A stretch of DNA of 53,255 nucleotides from contig JABHIW010000122.1 in NCBI GenBank assembly GCA_018670825.1, forward strand, positions 1-53,255, written 5' to 3'. The DNA comes from Candidatus Scalindua sp. (GTDB lineage Bacteria > Planctomycetota > Brocadiia > Brocadiales > Scalinduaceae). Each line of letters begins with the position of its first letter. The stretch's first letter is position 1. Positions 46,179-53,255 of the stretch are shown piece by piece. The notes beneath the pieces were generated by a model. It was not told the DNA's origin. It saw nothing but the letters and a program-made list of their open reading frames with translations, and ran no database searches. The position numbers and the translations under genes were made by a program.

Positions 46179-47046
46179 TGAGCACCTTAAACAGCTTTGA
46201 ATCTGACTCAAGAAACAGTGTAGTCTCTTTTCCAATTATAGCTTTGTAACTTTCGAGGCTACGTAGAAACCTGAAGAACTCAGGATCTTTTTCATATGCG
46301 ACAGCAAAGATTTTTAATGCATCAGCTTCAGCCTTACCAAGTATTTTTTCTGCTTTTGCGTGGGCTTTTGCCAGGATGCGTTCATGCTCGGCAGATGCTT
46401 TAGCCTCAATTTTGAGTGCCTGTTCGGTCCCTTCGCTTATATAACGTGCCGCTATTCTGGCACGCTCCGCGTTCATGCGCGCAATGACACTTGTCCTATT
46501 CTGGCTAGGAAGGGTAAAGCCACTGAGTTGGACATCTATAACGGAAATACCAAAATTAGTTCTAGTAATATCGTTAATTTTTTCCTTGATTACGGTAACA
46601 ATATCATGGAACTCAACTTTGTTCAAACCGACATTAACAAAGCTCTCCATTGGTATTGAACCTATAGCAGCACCCAATCGAGCGGTAAAAAGGTCACCCA
46701 ATCTTTCCTCCGCCCAAGCTCTTATTTTTACTGTTTCGATAAAATGTATAGGATCAATGATTTTCCAAGTCAAAAAACTTTCTACGATGACGTTTTTCTT
46801 ATCATCCGTTAAAATTTCAACCTGTGGATTTTTTAGCAGTAATTGTCGTGTATCTACACGAATAGCACGGTCTACAGGCCAGGGATACTTAACGTTTAGA
46901 CCTGGCTGACGAATATTTTCAAGAGGTTTCCCAAACCGTGTTATAACCGCGACTTCACGTTCGTCAACAATAAAGAAGCATGTAATGATTAGTACAACTG
47001 CCGCAATACCTCCTATGTAATAAAAATACTTTCTTGATCTTTTCAA
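46168..47046 (-). CDS. hflC: HflC-like SPFH membrane protein
   Basis: 292 residues, normal for HflC. Transmembrane helix at about 8-27 (YYIGGIAAVVLIITCFFIVD), then EREVAVITRFGKPLENIRQP, GLNVKYPWPVDRAIRVD, and a helical Ala/Glu/Lys-rich region (EHERILAKAHAKAEKILGKA). HflC with HflK forms a cage that encloses the FtsH protease in Escherichia coli; here the HflK-like part is fused to a permease in the gene upstream. The start is TTG at 47046 directly after the TAA of that gene, with GGAG 9 nt upstream, so translation is coupled. Confidence 0.9.
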   Translation of the reverse strand: MKRSRKYFYYIGGIAAVVLIITCFFIVDEREVAVITRFGKPLENIRQPGLNVKYPWPVDRAIRVDTRQLLLKNPQVEILTDDKKNVIVESFLTWKIIDPIHFIETVKIRAWAEERLGDLFTARLGAAIGSIPMESFVNVGLNKVEFHDIVTVIKEKINDITRTNFGISVIDVQLSGFTLPSQNRTSVIARMNAERARIAARYISEGTEQALKIEAKASAEHERILAKAHAKAEKILGKAEADALKIFAVAYEKDPEFFRFLRSLESYKAIIGKETTLFLESDSKLFKVLNGE

Positions 47047-49527
47047 TTATTTTGTCTCCTTTTGCTTTACTTTATTGCTATTAATCATTGAGTTTTTAGG
47101 TGAATCGTTCAACATGTTTTTGGGATATTCATTAAGGCTTTGCTGCCAGATCGCTATTTTGCTGGCATTTACCCCCTTTGGTAGAATGAATTTTTCACGC
47201 CCATACATTGTTACTTCATTTGTCTCAAACCAGAGCAAATCCTGTAGTATATTACGATTTTGAGATACCACTGCCGCCTTATCCAGAAAAGCTTTGACAT
47301 TGGCATCAGCCTTAACTCGTTTTGCATCACCAAGGGCCTCTGCTCGCATAATTTCCAGTTTGGCATTACCAATAGCCCTGGGCACCAGCATAGTAAATGT
47401 TTTTTCAGCAAGGAGAATGGAGGTTTCTTTGCTTTCCTGAGCACTTGTTACAGATCTGAAAGCATCAATTGTTTCTGAAAGTGGATGGATATCAACAATA
47501 TTCACCGATAGTATTTCTGCACCCAGAGAGACTCCTTCTCCCTGAACCTTCTCATGGCCATGATCATATGAATGCATGAGGTTTTTATCGCTTCCGTTCA
47601 AATGATTAGACTTATGCGGGTGAGACTTTAAATGGGAAATATGATCCATCAGTTCTGTCTGTATATGAGATTCCATTGCATCACGCTCACTGGTAAAAAG
47701 AGGGAGCATCTTATGTTGTGCTATGAGCTCCTTTGCTACCGTTCGAGTTGATTGGTAAATTATCTGCTCAGGCAAGTCTGTTTTATAATAATATTGGTAA
47801 GGGTCAGGTATCGTATACTGAACAACAATAATAGTATTAATCAGGTTTTCGTCTCCGGTCAGATATTCACTATTCCAATCTTCATTTGCAAATGGTGAAT
47901 TGGGATGCAGATTTGTATTGACCGTTCTCGCCATCGTGTTATTTCCTGTGTCTGTTTGGTCCAGGCCAACAACAATTCTTTTTGGAAATTTTGTTGCCCA
48001 GACATCAAATCTGCAAAATGGTCGAGGAGGCAGATAGTGAAGTCCTGGCTCTAAATCGCGCCAAACGACACGACCATAAACTACTCCAAAGCCAGCATGA
48101 CCAAGTGGTACAGCACGTAATCCGCTGGCAATATAAAACAGTAATAATATAGGAAGACCGATCCTGACTAAATGGCTTTTAAATATTAATGAAGATAATC
48201 TGATATTTTGTTCGTCTAAATGCGCTTTAGAAATACATATTTTTTTCAGCAGCAGAATAAATGTATTATTAGAGAAGTCTTTTAAACCTGTTTTGGCTGC
48301 ACCATTCCAAAAACGCCAGATTATGAGAACAATTAGCAGTAACGCAGAAACCCATTGGAAAGTACCAATGATCGAGTGAGTACCCATGCTCATATTTGGA
48401 ACAATATGAATTCCCGTTAGAACCAGCAGATAATCGAAAGCATAACCGGATATCAGAGCACCTGCAATAATGCACGCCAGATAAATGCGGACGAACCTAC
48501 CTCCAAATTGTTTGGTTAACATAACAATAGTGGTAGCATTTGTTGCTGGACCTGCTAAGAGAAACACCATTGCTGCTCCGGGGCTAATTCCTTTAATTAT
48601 AAGAGCCGCTGCAATAGGCGTACTGGCAGAAGCACACATATAGAGAGGAACACTTGCTGCCAGCATAATCAACATAGGTATTATGCCTTTTGATAGTCCA
48701 TACGCTGAAAGGTCATCAGGAAATGCGATAATAATGAAACCTGCCAATAAGAGTCCAACCAACAGTGAGAAAACAATTTCATCTGCCATTTCTTTAAAGG
48801 CATAACTCCATATCCGTTTAAAAATGTTTGATAGCGGAATATTTTCTGTCTCTGAGTTATCCGTGGTATTTTGTTCTTTGTCAACTTTCCCACAAGTGCC
48901 ATAACCGTAAATATCTGGTTTGTACCATTGATTTAGTGGCTTCCAGGCGATAAACAACTTCCAGCGGCATCTTATGAATGATTTTACTGACATCCAGAAA
49001 CTTGTTATTCCTACATAGTTTTCATCATTATCAAAAATATTGTGTTCATGGTCACCATGACAATGGTCATGGCACCCAGTATCTTCATGTTCTCTACTAC
49101 CATTTTCATCATTGTCCCTAAGCAGACCAATAGCAAAAATGCCTGCTAACAAGGCGGAGAAAAAACTTGCAATTGGTCGAGCAATTGCCATAAAGGGGCC
49201 TAATAATCCCCATGTTATTAGAATTGAATCAGTTCCGGACTCAGGTGTTGTAATCAGGAATGACATTGTTGACGGTCTACTGGCGCCTTTGCGACGAAGT
49301 TCGATCGCAATTGGGACAATACCACAGCTACATATCGGAAGCGGAATACCAAAAGCCGCAGAGGTGATGACACTTAACAATCCTTTTCCCCCCATAAAGC
49401 GCTGAATCATATGTTTTGGAATCAAAATATGAAGCATTCCTGCCATCATCAGCCCTATTAGCATCAATGGTGCTAATAGTAGAAATATCTCCCAAATTCC
49501 GCAAAAAAACAATATGATTAATTCCAT
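47047..49527 (-). CDS. fusion of a metal-type permease (SO_0444/DUF318-like) and an HflK-like SPFH domain
   Basis: 826 residues. Residues 1-410 are a multi-pass permease with two similar halves. The first has IPLPICSCGIVPIAIELRRK with C66-S67-C68, then TTPESGTDSILITWGLLGP. The second has PLYMCASASTPIAAALI and LLAGPATNATTIVML. These are marks of the PF03773 permease group that includes ArsP and SO_0444-like efflux proteins. The loop between halves has a His/Cys/Asp cluster (GCHDHCHGDHEHN, 151-163). A further membrane helix lies at 456-470, then an HflK-like SPFH domain (about 472-760: AGFGVVYGRVVWRDLEPGLH). It carries an internal His-rich insert (SHLKSHPHKSNHL, SYDHGHEK, about 631-659). It likely couples metal export to SPFH assembly. 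It is followed without gap by hflC. Confidence 0.85.
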   Translation of the reverse strand: MELIILFFCGIWEIFLLLAPLMLIGLMMAGMLHILIPKHMIQRFMGGKGLLSVITSAAFGIPLPICSCGIVPIAIELRRKGASRPSTMSFLITTPESGTDSILITWGLLGPFMAIARPIASFFSALLAGIFAIGLLRDNDENGSREHEDTGCHDHCHGDHEHNIFDNDENYVGITSFWMSVKSFIRCRWKLFIAWKPLNQWYKPDIYGYGTCGKVDKEQNTTDNSETENIPLSNIFKRIWSYAFKEMADEIVFSLLVGLLLAGFIIIAFPDDLSAYGLSKGIIPMLIMLAASVPLYMCASASTPIAAALIIKGISPGAAMVFLLAGPATNATTIVMLTKQFGGRFVRIYLACIIAGALISGYAFDYLLVLTGIHIVPNMSMGTHSIIGTFQWVSALLLIVLIIWRFWNGAAKTGLKDFSNNTFILLLKKICISKAHLDEQNIRLSSLIFKSHLVRIGLPILLLFYIASGLRAVPLGHAGFGVVYGRVVWRDLEPGLHYLPPRPFCRFDVWATKFPKRIVVGLDQTDTGNNTMARTVNTNLHPNSPFANEDWNSEYLTGDENLINTIIVVQYTIPDPYQYYYKTDLPEQIIYQSTRTVAKELIAQHKMLPLFTSERDAMESHIQTELMDHISHLKSHPHKSNHLNGSDKNLMHSYDHGHEKVQGEGVSLGAEILSVNIVDIHPLSETIDAFRSVTSAQESKETSILLAEKTFTMLVPRAIGNAKLEIMRAEALGDAKRVKADANVKAFLDKAAVVSQNRNILQDLLWFETNEVTMYGREKFILPKGVNASKIAIWQQSLNEYPKNMLNDSPKNSMINSNKVKQKETK

Positions 49528-49613
49528 GTCTGGTATGTTAAATCGAAAAGTGACAATTCGGAGACTTAAGGGTTTAATGAAAAGTAATAAATATTAGAAT
49601 ACGGCTGCTCTAT

Positions 49614-49642
49614 ATACTAACGATATGAAGTTAAGAAGTCAA
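49614..49642 (-). promoter_or_regulatory. sigma70-type promoter of the permease-SPFH operon
   Basis: On the minus strand: TTGACT (49642-49637), a 17-bp spacer, and TAGTAT (49619-49614), near consensus. Transcription would start near 49607, about 80 nt before the ATG at 49527. The operon can therefore be expressed apart from the ZIP gene upstream. Confidence 0.65.
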
Positions 49643-49711
49643 TTATACATATCACTCTCATGTAGCATCAAACGCATTTAATGTAATTTCAGTGTTATCA
49701 TTTACCTATTC

Positions 49712-50428
49712 TTAAAAGAAATATTTTACGATCCACATTAAAGACAAGCCTAATGCCAGACTATACAGATTATAAAATTTTCTGGGATTGTGCTGATGAA
49801 CAAACGGCAAAAGATCGCTACTTGCAATATACAAAAAAGTCCCGCAAGATATACCAATTGCCCAGGCAAGGACATTCTCATGCAGGTTTTTCAAAATAAA
49901 AAAGGAAATAAGGGCCCCTATAGGCGTCGTCAATGAAAAGATCATAACCAGTTTTATAATATTCGCTTTTTTGTATCCCCCATGTATAAGAATACCGGTG
50001 AGAGACAGGGCGGAAGGGAATTTGTGTACGATAATTGCCAGAAATATTATTATGCCGATATCTTTCACGAGAAACCCAGCACCCATTGACATACCTTCTA
50101 TTAAGCTATGGAATGAAATCCCTAAAAAAGCTGAGAGTCCTATTGTGTGAACGTTACAGGCATCCTCTTCGCAAGAATGCACCATTACAAATTTTTCGAG
50201 TATGTAAATAACAAAAAAACCAATCAATATTGGTATGCCTACATTGCTACCAAGAGGTTGTGTGATTTCCGGTAACATATGAAAAAAACAACTTCCAAAT
50301 AAAATACCCACACCAAAACTGACTATCAGTCTGATATTATTTTTGGACCAGCCTCTTACTAAAGGAAATAGACCACCAATAGCTGATATAATGAATATAA
50401 GTAATACACATCCTAAAAATGTAATCAT
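49712..50428 (-). CDS. ZIP-family divalent metal transporter
   Basis: About 238 residues with eight predicted helices. Helix IV has the metal site SFHSLIEGMSMGAGF (H, E) and helix V VHKFPSALSLTG (H and P), the ZIP signature. A cytoplasmic loop with HSCEEDACNVHT could chelate metal. The family imports Zn, Fe or Mn ions, though some members act on other compartments; direction and ion cannot be told. I start at ATG 50428; a TTG at 50464 is possible, and neither has a good ribosome site. It lies 184 nt upstream of the permease-SPFH gene on the same strand, which suggests a shared metal theme. Confidence 0.88.
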   Translation of the reverse strand: MITFLGCVLLIFIISAIGGLFPLVRGWSKNNIRLIVSFGVGILFGSCFFHMLPEITQPLGSNVGIPILIGFFVIYILEKFVMVHSCEEDACNVHTIGLSAFLGISFHSLIEGMSMGAGFLVKDIGIIIFLAIIVHKFPSALSLTGILIHGGYKKANIIKLVMIFSLTTPIGALISFFILKNLHENVLAWAIGISCGTFLYIASSDLLPFVHQHNPRKFYNLYSLALGLSLMWIVKYFF

Positions 50429-50617
50429 ATTTTTATACAATGAAAATATAGACTGCCGACACAAGATGAGACATATATTTTCATTAAATTAAGGTTGTTG
50501 CTAATTGACACTTATGAGTCTTTGATTTTAATAATAAAATGCTTTAAAACCAATTATGAATATAAATACATATTTCCGATTAAAAGTCAATATTTTAAGA
50601 ACATTCTAAAATATACC

Positions 50618-50646
50618 TTCAACAAATTCTGCCCTTTTGGTATACT
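50618..50646 (+). promoter_or_regulatory. putative promoter of pyrD-pyrK
   Basis: TTCAAC (50618-50623), 17-bp spacer, TGG then TATACT (50641-50646). About 67 nt of leader before the ATG at 50720. The block resembles the promoter region before the 43.2-kb operon. Confidence 0.55.
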
Positions 50647-50719
50647 CCAGTCACGTTGATTATATTCTTCTGGGTCTTTTTATTTGTGCTATAGAATACG
50701 GTAAATCCTGTCAAAAATA

Positions 50720-51640
50720 ATGAGTATACCAAACCTTAATACTGACCTGTGTGGAATAAAAATGTCAAATCCTACTATACTTCCATCAGGATTTCTCGGT
50801 ACATCTAAATCCCTGCTGAAACGGGTTGCTGCCAATGGAGTCGGTGCAGCGACAATTAAATCAGTTAGTTTTGAAGCCAGGGAGGGACACAAAAACCCGA
50901 CGGTCATTCCCTTTGAGGCAGGATTGCTGAATGCAGTCGGATACTCAAACCCCGGTGCGGAAGAAACCGCCAGGGAATTTGCGAACTTGAAAGATGTGTC
51001 GATACCCGTAATTGCAAGTATTATCGGTACAGAGCCTGATGATTTTGTACGAGTTGTGGATAAACTGTCGCAAACTGAATTTTCTGCCATCGAACTTCCG
51101 CTTTCATGTCCTCACACACCAGGATTCGGGCTGCTGGCTGGTCAGGGAACACCCGAAAGCACGGGACAGATTGTTTCTGCCGTTAGAAAAGCCAGTGAGC
51201 TACCTATATTTGTTAAACTATCACCTAACATACCGGAAATAGGAAACTTAGCTAAGGCGGCTGAGAACGCCGGCGCCGATGCAATAACCGCTGTAAATAC
51301 ACTCGGTCCGGGTATGTTAATAAACATAGAGGCACGCAAGCCTATTCTCTCATTTAAAGTTGGAGGAGTCTCAGGTCAGGCCCTGAGGCCTGTTGCAACG
51401 CGATGCGTATATGACATATATGAATCAGTCAAAATACCTATAATCGGCACAGGAGGTGTTTCTACAGGCCGACATGCCATTGAGATGATTATGGCCGGTG
51501 CAACCGCCGTTGGAGTTGGTACCGGTATATACGAAAGGGGAATAGATATCTTCAGAAAAATATGCCGGGAAATGGAAACATGGATGTCTGAAAACAACTA
51601 TAATTCGGTACATGAAATGATTGGAATTGCCCATGAATGA
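50720..51640 (+). CDS. pyrD: dihydroorotate dehydrogenase, class 1B catalytic subunit
   Basis: 306 residues. FMN-barrel segments: LPSGFLGTSKSLL, NGVGAATIKSVSFEAREGHK, NAVGYSNPGAEET, and IPIIGTGGVSTGRHAIEMIM. The catalytic base Cys of class 1 enzymes is in ELPLSCPHTPGFG. Class 1B is NAD-linked and works with PyrK, whose gene overlaps by 8 nt. It oxidises dihydroorotate to orotate in pyrimidine synthesis. ATG at 50720. Confidence 0.95.
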   Translation: MSIPNLNTDLCGIKMSNPTILPSGFLGTSKSLLKRVAANGVGAATIKSVSFEAREGHKNPTVIPFEAGLLNAVGYSNPGAEETAREFANLKDVSIPVIASIIGTEPDDFVRVVDKLSQTEFSAIELPLSCPHTPGFGLLAGQGTPESTGQIVSAVRKASELPIFVKLSPNIPEIGNLAKAAENAGADAITAVNTLGPGMLINIEARKPILSFKVGGVSGQALRPVATRCVYDIYESVKIPIIGTGGVSTGRHAIEMIMAGATAVGVGTGIYERGIDIFRKICREMETWMSENNYNSVHEMIGIAHE

Positions 51641-52460
51641 AATTTCTCCTTTAGACCAACCGGTAATGATGAAGATTGATAAGATTGTTGACGAATCTGA
51701 TGGGACAAAGTCTTTTATGTTCAAGCACAAGCTTGATTACAATCCCGGACAATTCATTATGGTATGGCTGCCGGGCATTGATGAGAAGCCGTTTGCCGTA
51801 TCATATCTGGGAGACGACTTTTTTGGAATTACCGTGCTTGAACGGGGCAAATACACAAAACTCCTTCACAAAATGGGACCGGGAGATCAGCTCGGTATTA
51901 GAGGCCCATTTGGACATGGGTTCAGTTTTCCGGATAATATTACGGACGGTAAAGGAAGCGTCTGTGTAATAGGAGGAGGCTGCGGAATGGCATCTGTGAC
52001 GGTCCTGATTGAGAGACTACAGAATAACAACCTCACAGTTCTCATGGGAGCAGCTACAAGTACATCACTGTTCTTTAAAAACCGATATAAAGACATAACA
52101 CTTTTCACTGATGATGGTAGTGAAGGTATTAAAGGATACCCGACAGATATTCTTGAGGATCTGCACAATAAACACAGATACGATATTATGTATACCTGCG
52201 GCCCAGAGGTTATGATGTCCAAAGTATACGAATTCTGTAAAAAGCATGATATACAATTCGAGGCATCACTGGAAAGATACATGAAATGCGGTATCGGGAT
52301 CTGCGGTCAATGTGTATGCGACGGACAGATGGTGTGTAAAGATGGGCCGGTATTCGATCTACAGGCTCTCAGCAACATGAATGATTTTGGAAAACACTCA
52401 CTTCTTAAAAGCGGCAAGAGGGTCTCTCTTAAAGAATATGCTGATTGGAAAAGCTGTTAA
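51633..52460 (+). CDS. pyrK: dihydroorotate dehydrogenase electron transfer subunit PyrK
   Basis: About 275 residues. FAD site DEKPFAVSYLGDD, NAD site IGGGCGMASVTVLIE, and a [2Fe-2S] site MKCGIGICGQCVCDGQMVCK with four cysteines near the C terminus. It carries electrons from PyrD to NAD. I start at ATG 51633 inside the end of pyrD; a TTG at 51621 in the same frame is less likely. Normal family length. Confidence 0.95.
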   Translation: MNEISPLDQPVMMKIDKIVDESDGTKSFMFKHKLDYNPGQFIMVWLPGIDEKPFAVSYLGDDFFGITVLERGKYTKLLHKMGPGDQLGIRGPFGHGFSFPDNITDGKGSVCVIGGGCGMASVTVLIERLQNNNLTVLMGAATSTSLFFKNRYKDITLFTDDGSEGIKGYPTDILEDLHNKHRYDIMYTCGPEVMMSKVYEFCKKHDIQFEASLERYMKCGIGICGQCVCDGQMVCKDGPVFDLQALSNMNDFGKHSLLKSGKRVSLKEYADWKSC

Positions 52461-52466
52461 ACAAAA

Positions 52467-53255
52467 TTAATTTTTACTTGCATCTCCAATGTTCTGTGTC
52501 AGTTCAATCAATTTTCCCAAGGAAGCCTTAGCCCTTCCGGAATCAATAGATTCTGCGGCGATTCGTACTCCATCCCTCAGATTTCCTACGCCTCCTCCGG
52601 TAACAATTGCAGCAGACGCGTTTAAAAGAACAATGTCTCGTTTTGGGCCGATTGCCCCATCCAATACAGCAGTGATTGCACTCGCGCTCTCCTCTGGTGA
52701 ATTTACCATGAAGTCTTTCATCTCGGCCTTTTTAATCCCAAAGCTATCATGTGTGATAAAATAACTCTTAATCTCCCCATCTTTCAGTTCACATACTTTT
52801 GTTTTGTCTGTTGTCGTGATTTCATCCATACCATCATAGCCATATACCACAAATGCGTGTTCGGTATTAAGTTTTTTCAGTACCTTTGCCACAATATCAG
52901 TTAACTTAGCATCATATACACCGATGACCTGCCTTGTCGCCCTTGCAGGGTTAGTTAATGGGCCTAAGATATTAAATATAGTCTTTATTCCAATTTCACG
53001 TCTTGGGCCCACGGCATGTTTCATCGAACTGTGTAGAAGTGGAGCCATAAGAAAACCGATATTCGCATTCTGAATGCACTTTTCTACAACTTCTGTATTG
53101 GCATCAATATTAACACCCAGCAACTTAAGCACATCAGCGCTTCCGCATTTACTTGAAGATGCTTTATTACCATGTTTTGCTACCTTCAGTCCAGCTCCAG
53201 CAACGACAAATGCGGCGCACGTAGATATGTTAAACGTACTTTTTGCATCTCCACC
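52467..53255 (-). CDS. trpD: anthranilate phosphoribosyltransferase (N-terminal part outside window)
   Basis: The minus-strand frame is open to the right edge of the window and ends at 52467. It begins GGDAKSTFNISTCAAF (part of the GTGGD phosphate loop), then VAKHGNKASSSKCGSADVL, the anthranilate and PRPP-Mg site, and IFNILGPLTNPARATRQVIG. YGYDGMDEITTT and the C-terminal LLNASAAIVTGG complete the family pattern. It joins anthranilate to PRPP in tryptophan synthesis. A GTG at 53132 is internal. It is convergent with pyrK, 6 nt apart. Confidence 0.95.
   Translation of the reverse strand, partial: GGDAKSTFNISTCAAFVVAGAGLKVAKHGNKASSSKCGSADVLKLLGVNIDANTEVVEKCIQNANIGFLMAPLLHSSMKHAVGPRREIGIKTIFNILGPLTNPARATRQVIGVYDAKLTDIVAKVLKKLNTEHAFVVYGYDGMDEITTTDKTKVCELKDGEIKSYFITHDSFGIKKAEMKDFMVNSPEESASAITAVLDGAIGPKRDIVLLNASAAIVTGGGVGNLRDGVRIAAESIDSGRAKASLGKLIELTQNIGDASKN

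Noticed and set aside
1..53255. tRNA or rRNA genes
   Set aside because: I looked in the intergenic regions for T-loop GTTCRAATC with acceptor pairing and for rRNA-like GC-rich conserved blocks and found none; a covariance scan would settle it.

Overview
The window is AT-rich bacterial chromosome with no rRNA, tRNA or CRISPR array that I can see. Several traits point to Planctomycetota, most likely an anammox lineage (order Brocadiales, Scalindua-like). These are a chemoreceptor carrying a c-type haem motif, a small soluble-type cytochrome c, a UbiA-type prenyltransferase resembling MqnP of the futalosine menaquinone route, a signal peptidase with inserted zinc ribbons, frequent TTG starts, and many sensory kinases. 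The taxonomic call is inference from gene content only.

Layout. (1) 1-2262: the end of gltB and complete gltD (ammonium assimilation). (2) 2.5-15.2 kb: a cluster of two-component genes in which intact and decayed copies alternate. Intact members are a REC protein, a REC-GAF-PAS kinase, a REC-XRE regulator, an Rcp1-type receiver, a dCache-HAMP-PAS kinase and a small helical protein. Decayed members are a sensor kinase and its receiver, a PAS-REC protein hit by a palindromic insert, a hybrid kinase, a receiver with one frameshift, and a piece of an IS630 transposase. The dead kinase/receiver pair (3276-5574) is a paralogue of the intact pair (10496-13389). (3) 15.2-18.7 kb: CheW and a haem-c chemoreceptor, two related terminators and a candidate small RNA. 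(4) 18.7-19.6 kb: non-coding, with a 157-bp MITE-like element whose target duplication can be checked against an unoccupied copy of the same site nearby. (5) 19.6-23.7 kb: M48 protease, PfkB kinase, biotin synthase and a TIM-barrel-like protein. (6) 24.1-27.3 kb: promoter, stand-alone 5'-3' exonuclease, coaE, rho. (7) 27.4-30.8 kb: mnmG and RNase Y, the latter apparently starting at a rare ATT codon. (8) 31.8-42.9 kb: mqnP-like gene, then a long minus-strand series: argB, argD, argF, rph, rdgB, cytochrome c, lepA, lepB, lptB and a DUF2905-type small gene, with ruvC upstream. (9) 43.2-44.9 kb: small membrane protein and an orphan periplasmic binding protein. (10) 44.9-50.5 kb: ZIP transporter, a permease-SPFH fusion, HflC and a third SPFH protein. 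(11) 50.7-53.3 kb: pyrD-pyrK and the 3' part of trpD.

The most unusual system is the 44.95-50.46 kb gene set. A metal-type permease (Cys-Ser-Cys motif, His-rich loop) is fused to an HflK-like stomatin/prohibitin domain and followed by two more SPFH proteins, one with a His-containing tail, next to a ZIP-family gene. It has its own strong sigma70-type promoter. I infer a membrane-microdomain-associated metal transport or metal-stress system. The second most unusual is the sensory cluster with its haem-c chemoreceptor, whose haem domain appears to sit inside a PilJ-like helical bundle.
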